A DNA stretch of 64,000 bases from Neocallimastix lanati (nom. inval.) (lineage: Eukaryota > Neocallimastigomycota > Neocallimastigomycetes > Neocallimastigales > Neocallimastigaceae): contig JACVTC010000114.1 of assembly GCA_016946835.1 (NCBI GenBank), positions 263,501-327,500 of the forward strand, read 5' to 3'. Positions 59,991 to 64,000 of this stretch are shown here, piece by piece; within the stretch, counting starts at the first letter, position 1; every line of letters begins with the position of its first letter. Below the pieces are notes generated by a model that did not search any database, was not told where the DNA came from, and saw nothing but the letters and a program-made list of their open reading frames with translations. A program made the position numbers and the translations under genes.

Positions 59991-60498
59991 AAAAAAAATA
60001 AATATACACAACAATATTCCAAATATATCAATAATAAAAAAAATTTTACTTTTATTTTAATTTAATTTTATTTGTATTTTTGAAAAGGTATTTTTAATTA
60101 CATTAATTACCAAAAATAAAAATAAAAAAAAAAAAATTATTTAAATTTTTTTTTTTTTTTTTTTTCTGTTTTTGCGATAAATTTATTCAATTTTATTACA
60201 TTAAAGATTATTCTTTATATAGTAATAAAATTATTAATTCTTTAAATACATGAATTATTAATTAAATTTTTAAATTATTAATAATTATTTATTATATAAT
60301 CGATTTATTTAATTAAAAAAAAAATATTTATAAAAAAATATATATTTACTTTCTTTTAAAATCTAAACAAAAAAAAAATAAATATTTAAATAGTATTTAT
60401 AAACGGTTTTATATATATGATTCATATTGAATTTAAAAAAGAAAAAAAAATTATTAATTAATAATTATTATTTCATTTTTTTTCAATTTCATTTTCAT
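59991..60498. other. AT-rich 3' flank of the Q/N-rich protein gene
   Basis: T and A tracts near 60124-60165 and no ORF. It should hold the 3' UTR of the gene to the right. Confidence 0.5.
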
Positions 60499-62152
60499 TT
60501 AATTTTTGTTATCACCGAAATCAATGAATGGAAGGTACTTCTTAACACGAGAAGTAATAGCATCTTCGGACATCTTAGCTAAATTGTCTTCAATACCACG
60601 GTGAGTTTCATCGTATAATCCCTTTAAAGCTTCTTGAGCTGGTTCAGCTAAGGCACCAATAATTGGAGTGAAAACAGAAGAAAGATCGAAATCTCTAGTT
60701 AAAGTACCTCTGTCACTCATAACATTCTTAACAGATGATTGGAGTGGAACCTTAAGTGAATCTGGTAATTGTTCAAAGATAACACCTTCAACCTTAGTGA
60801 CTTCATTATGAATAATTTCACGGTTCTTTTGACGAATAACATCTAAACCATCTTGGACCTTCTTAGAGAAAATACCAAAGATCTTGCATTGACGGTCAGT
60901 AGATTCAGCATCTCTAGATAAATTGTCATTAGAACCAAAGAGACCAGCAAGAGCGGAAAGATCAGAGAAACCGCCACCAGCAACATCCTTAACCTTAGTA
61001 TTAATGTTTAAGTAACTCTTAACACCATTAATAACACCATCAGTAATAAGATCAGTAACACCATTTTCAGCCTTTTCCATTAAACCCTTGAATGAATCAG
61101 AGATTAAAGGAGTAGCAGCATCACGTAAACTATCAGCATCAACACCAGAGCTAAGTAAGCTATTAAGGTTGAAGTTGTTAGTATCAGTACCATTGGCCAT
61201 ATCTTGAATTTCAGTCTTTACAAAGTTACCAATATCTTGAAGAATACCACGATCATCACCATTAACACCACGACCTTGTTGTTGGCCACCTTGGTAGGCA
61301 CCAGTAGATTGTTGAGCTTGGTAGGCACCAGAACTTTGTTGTTGTTGATAACCACCTTGTTGTTGTGGGGCTTGTTGTTGTGGTGGGGCTTGTTGTTGTG
61401 GAGCTTGTTGGAATTGATATTCTTGAATATTATTGTTGTTATTGTTAGCATTGTTATTGTTATTATTATTAGAGATGGCTGGAGTACTAACATTACCAGC
61501 ACCGAGAATTTGAGCTGCAATATTGAAAATCTTAACACCATCAGCACCAGTTAAATCTAATTGACCATTAATAAGTTTAGAAACAATTTGGAAAATATCC
61601 TTAATAGCAGAAGCAACACCAAGAACAGTCATTTCTCTACACTTGGTAACTTCCTTTTGAACAACTTCACGTAAATCACCCTTAGCAGATTCTAAGAAGA
61701 AATCAACTAATTTTGCTAAAATTGGAATATCTCCAATAGCACGAGTATCATTGGACATATCGGCACTGACACTGTCAACTATATATAAATTAATATTAAA
61801 TTAATAATTTTTTCTAACACCTAAAACATCTTTTTTTATTTATATACTTTTATTTTTTATTTTTTTTCCCATTATCCTAAATATTTTTTTTTCTTATTAT
61901 AAAGATCTTTATTCATTTATATTATATTTATTATTATTGTAATAACCTAAATATTCCTATAATTAACCCCCTATTTACTCTTTATTTACTTTTAATCTAT
62001 TTTTTTTTTTTTTCAATTTTAATTTCATAACATCTACAACTTCTATTTTTTCACATTTTCTACACTTTTATTTATTATTATACTTTTTTTTACACTTTTT
62101 TTTTTTTATCTCACTTACCAGCGGCCTTAGCAATATCTTTGATGAAATCCAT
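60499..62152 (-). CDS. Q/N-rich helical protein of unknown function
   Basis: Two exons: 62152-62119 (M-D-F-I-K-D-I-A-K-A-A) and 61778-60499, joined in phase (G|TT), giving 437 residues. The exon 1 ATG is preferred to the internal ATG at 61758 because the splice is clean (GTAAGT / ATAG) and the peptide continues as an amphipathic helix. Residues 12-110 are helical with K-L-V-D-F-F and V-Q-K-E-V-T-K-C. A poly-Asn and Gln/Pro/Gly stretch follows (Q-Q-A-P-Q-Q-Q type, about 115-185). The rest is mostly helical and partly repeats the first theme (K-V-Q-D-G-L-D-V-I ... E-I-I-H-N-E-V-T-K-V-E). There is no signal peptide and no transmembrane segment. Codon use is clearly richer in C-ending codons than most genes here, like the beta-glucosidase gene, suggesting high expression. 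I do not recognise the family. The Q/N-rich middle could promote self-assembly. Confidence 0.8.
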
Positions 62153-63625
62153 TATTTATTTTCCTTTATAATAACTTTTTTAAATTTACTTCTTACGGAA
62201 ATGAAAAAGAAAAAAAGTGTAAAGTTAAAAAAAAAAAAAAAAAAAAGTGAGAATTAAAGCTCTTTATATTTGAGGAAAAATTTTTATATTTAATATGAAA
62301 TTTAATCTAGTATACATTAATAAATTTTAATATATAATATATATTAAAATATACATTATATATTAGAAATCTATTAAATAAATAAATATAATTAAGATAA
62401 ACCAAATTTAGCTTAGTAAATTATTTTTATTATTACATCAAATGATAAAATTACATAATGCATATATTATTTTTTAATTTTTATTTATTATTTATTATTT
62501 ATTATTTATTATTTATTATTTATTATTTATTATTTATTATTTATTATTTATTATTTATTATTTATTATTTATTATTTATTATTTATTATTTATTATTTAT
62601 TATTTATTATTTATTATTTATTATTTATTATTTATTATTTATTATTTATTATTTATTATTTATTATTTATTATTTATTATTAAGTTTTTTTATTTTTATT
62701 TTTATTACAAACTTATTTACTTGTTACATATATAATTTCTTAATTTGATGTTTATTACACACATATAGTCATTTTTAATATATTATTTATTGCTTCGATT
62801 TAGAACTACGCCTCTTCTTAAGATAATAATATATTGAACTATATAATTGATATATAAATTTATATATTACCAATATACTTTATAGTATTACTTTAAAAAA
62901 GGAAAAAATATTTTTTTTAAATAAGTACAAATCCTATAATTATTAAAATTATATATAATAATATATTTCAATATTTCTTTTGATTAAAATAATAAATTAG
63001 TTCAATATATCCAATAAAATAATTTCATCCGTTGATTAAAATGAATATAATAAATAATATACTTTAATATATTATATATAATTTTCATAAATTATATATT
63101 CTAATTTTTTTTAAAGATGTCAAATTAATCATCATTTATAATTAGAATGTATAATAAATATATATATAATATTCATATATTTAAATTTATATTATAATAA
63201 ATGATATTTTATATTAATGGCCAAATCGACTTTTTTTTTAAATAGCAAATAAATATATAAAAATTATTTTTTTAATATATACATTTAATGAATAAATCCA
63301 TACTACAAAATAGATTAATTGCATAAAAGTATATTAATAATATACTAAATAATATATTTGAAATATACTTTTCTTATTAGATTTAATAATATTTGAATAT
63401 ATTTTAGTTTTTTATGCTTTTTTTATTCTTTTATTTTTTGTTTAGTTTTTATTAAAAATTTCAATTTAAAAATATTAATTTATATTAATTTCTGTTAATT
63501 TCTTTTTTTATTTATCTAAGAAAACCTTTTTTTATTCTTCCTGTAAATAAAACAACTACAAATTTTACATTCATATAAATATATTAAGTAATTAACAACT
63601 TTTAATAATTAAATTTACTGTGAGA
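62153..63625. other. AT-rich 5' flank of the Q/N-rich protein gene
   Basis: Contains the likely promoter near 62153-62300, a long 7-bp microsatellite (listed separately), and A/T-rich DNA without ORFs. Confidence 0.5.
62474..62683. repeat. 7-bp TTATTTA microsatellite, about 30 copies
   Basis: The same unit as at 16835-17005, here uninterrupted. The plus strand is open in all frames only because the unit contains no plus-strand stop. Confidence 0.92.
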
Positions 63626-63845
63626 AGATATTAGTGTGGTTGTTCCTCCCTCGATGATGGTTTAAGAGATCACTGAAAAGAAGCCAGTCGGATAAATCAG
63701 CGTATAGGGAATACCTTTCATTCTTAAAGAGAGGTTCTCGTCGACGCCGAGACTGTATGGCAAAAGGTCTAATGAGAATCTGATACGTTTAAAAGAGACT
63801 GGAAGCCCAATTGTCCTCCCCTCTTGTTAATCCCAGTCAAGAAAA
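63625..63845 (+). ncRNA. G+C-richer island B, homologous to island A
   Basis: About 220 nt sharply richer in G and C than the flanks, with no ORF. It shares with 29930-30035, in order and same orientation, GAGATCACTG (63666-63675), an ATTCTT-plus-GAGGTTC block (63720-63737) and GACGCCGA (63743-63750). TCTCG and CGAGA around the last block could form a 5-bp hairpin with a 7-nt loop; the other copy has a comparable stem with one mismatch. A later pair GACTGG (63799-63804) and CCAGTC (63833-63838) could close a second stem. The segment TGGTTTAAGAG (63658-63668) resembles a Pol III A box and GGTTCTCG (63733-63740) loosely a B box, so a Pol III RNA or SINE-like repeat is possible. Not identified. 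Confidence 0.35.
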
Positions 63846-64000
63846 AAGAATATATATATATATTTAAATTTAACATAGCCAGAAAAAAAAATAAAGAGCA
63901 GTTCTTATTTTTTTTTATGTTTAAAAATAAAAAATGTATATATATGTGATCTGTTACTTTTAAACGGTTAAAAAAACTATTTATTATTTATTATTTATTA
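63846..64000. other. AT-rich end of window
   Basis: TA repeats and A/T-rich DNA; nothing recognised. The window ends in a run of ATTT/TTATTTA units. Confidence 0.5.

Noticed and set aside
63640-63760. tRNA or 5S gene in island B, suggested by A-box and B-box-like motifs
   Set aside because: No cloverleaf could be drawn: D-arm and T-arm pairing fail and no 5S landmark sequence is present.

Overview
This is a nuclear window from an extremely AT-rich eukaryote with small spliceosomal introns. The best guess is an anaerobic gut fungus (Neocallimastigomycota). The reasons are the A/T-saturated intergenic DNA full of homopolymers and 3-7 bp microsatellites, the fungal-type core proteins, a secreted GH3 beta-glucosidase, and a receptor that joins a bacterial-type sugar-binding domain to seven membrane helices. 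The sequence alone does not settle the genus. Dictyostelium-like AT-rich protists were considered, but they fit the receptor and retroelement content less well. Gene models were spliced by hand from GT..AG sites and reading-frame phase. All those given as complete close in frame.

Layout. 2812-5150 (-): four-LIM paxillin-like protein. 7237-10656 (-): DNA polymerase delta catalytic subunit. 11720-12433 (+): DTW-domain tRNA-modifying enzyme. 13787-16293 (-): proteasome ATPase Rpt5, nine exons. 18699-21169 (+): BET double-bromodomain protein, six exons. 22.5-22.9 kb (+): dead LINE tail. 24508-26257 (+): HP1-like chromodomain/chromoshadow protein. 26925-28982 (-): WDR89-like WD40 protein, nine exons, one only 5 nt long. 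29.6-36.5 kb is a graveyard of transposon relics (copia gag, a zinc-knuckle gag, a LINE fragment), a 39-bp minisatellite and one island of unusually G+C-rich DNA. 37056-39419 (-): secreted GH3 beta-glucosidase. 43438-46397 (-): sugar-binding-protein/7TM receptor. 47.3-60.0 kb (-): a possible MITE and a three-layer nest of LINE retrotransposons. 60499-62152 (-): unrecognised Q/N-rich protein. 62.2-64.0 kb: microsatellite, then a second G+C-richer island homologous to the one near 30 kb.

The genes do not form a pathway. Housekeeping genes (replication, proteasome, tRNA modification, WD40) sit beside two chromatin readers (BET and HP1, same strand, 3.3 kb apart). The two genes most tied to the lifestyle are the secreted beta-glucosidase and the putative extracellular sugar sensor, about 4 kb apart on one strand.

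The most notable discovery is in the LINE nest. The youngest LINE has an intact 1,489-codon ORF and is flanked by a 224-bp direct repeat with a single mismatch. This repeat spans the junction between two older LINEs, so it must be duplicated target DNA and not shared LINE sequence. It is more than ten times longer than usual LINE target-site duplications. Other finds are the 5-nt microexon, a probable intron-split start codon, and a pair of conserved possibly structured RNA islands.
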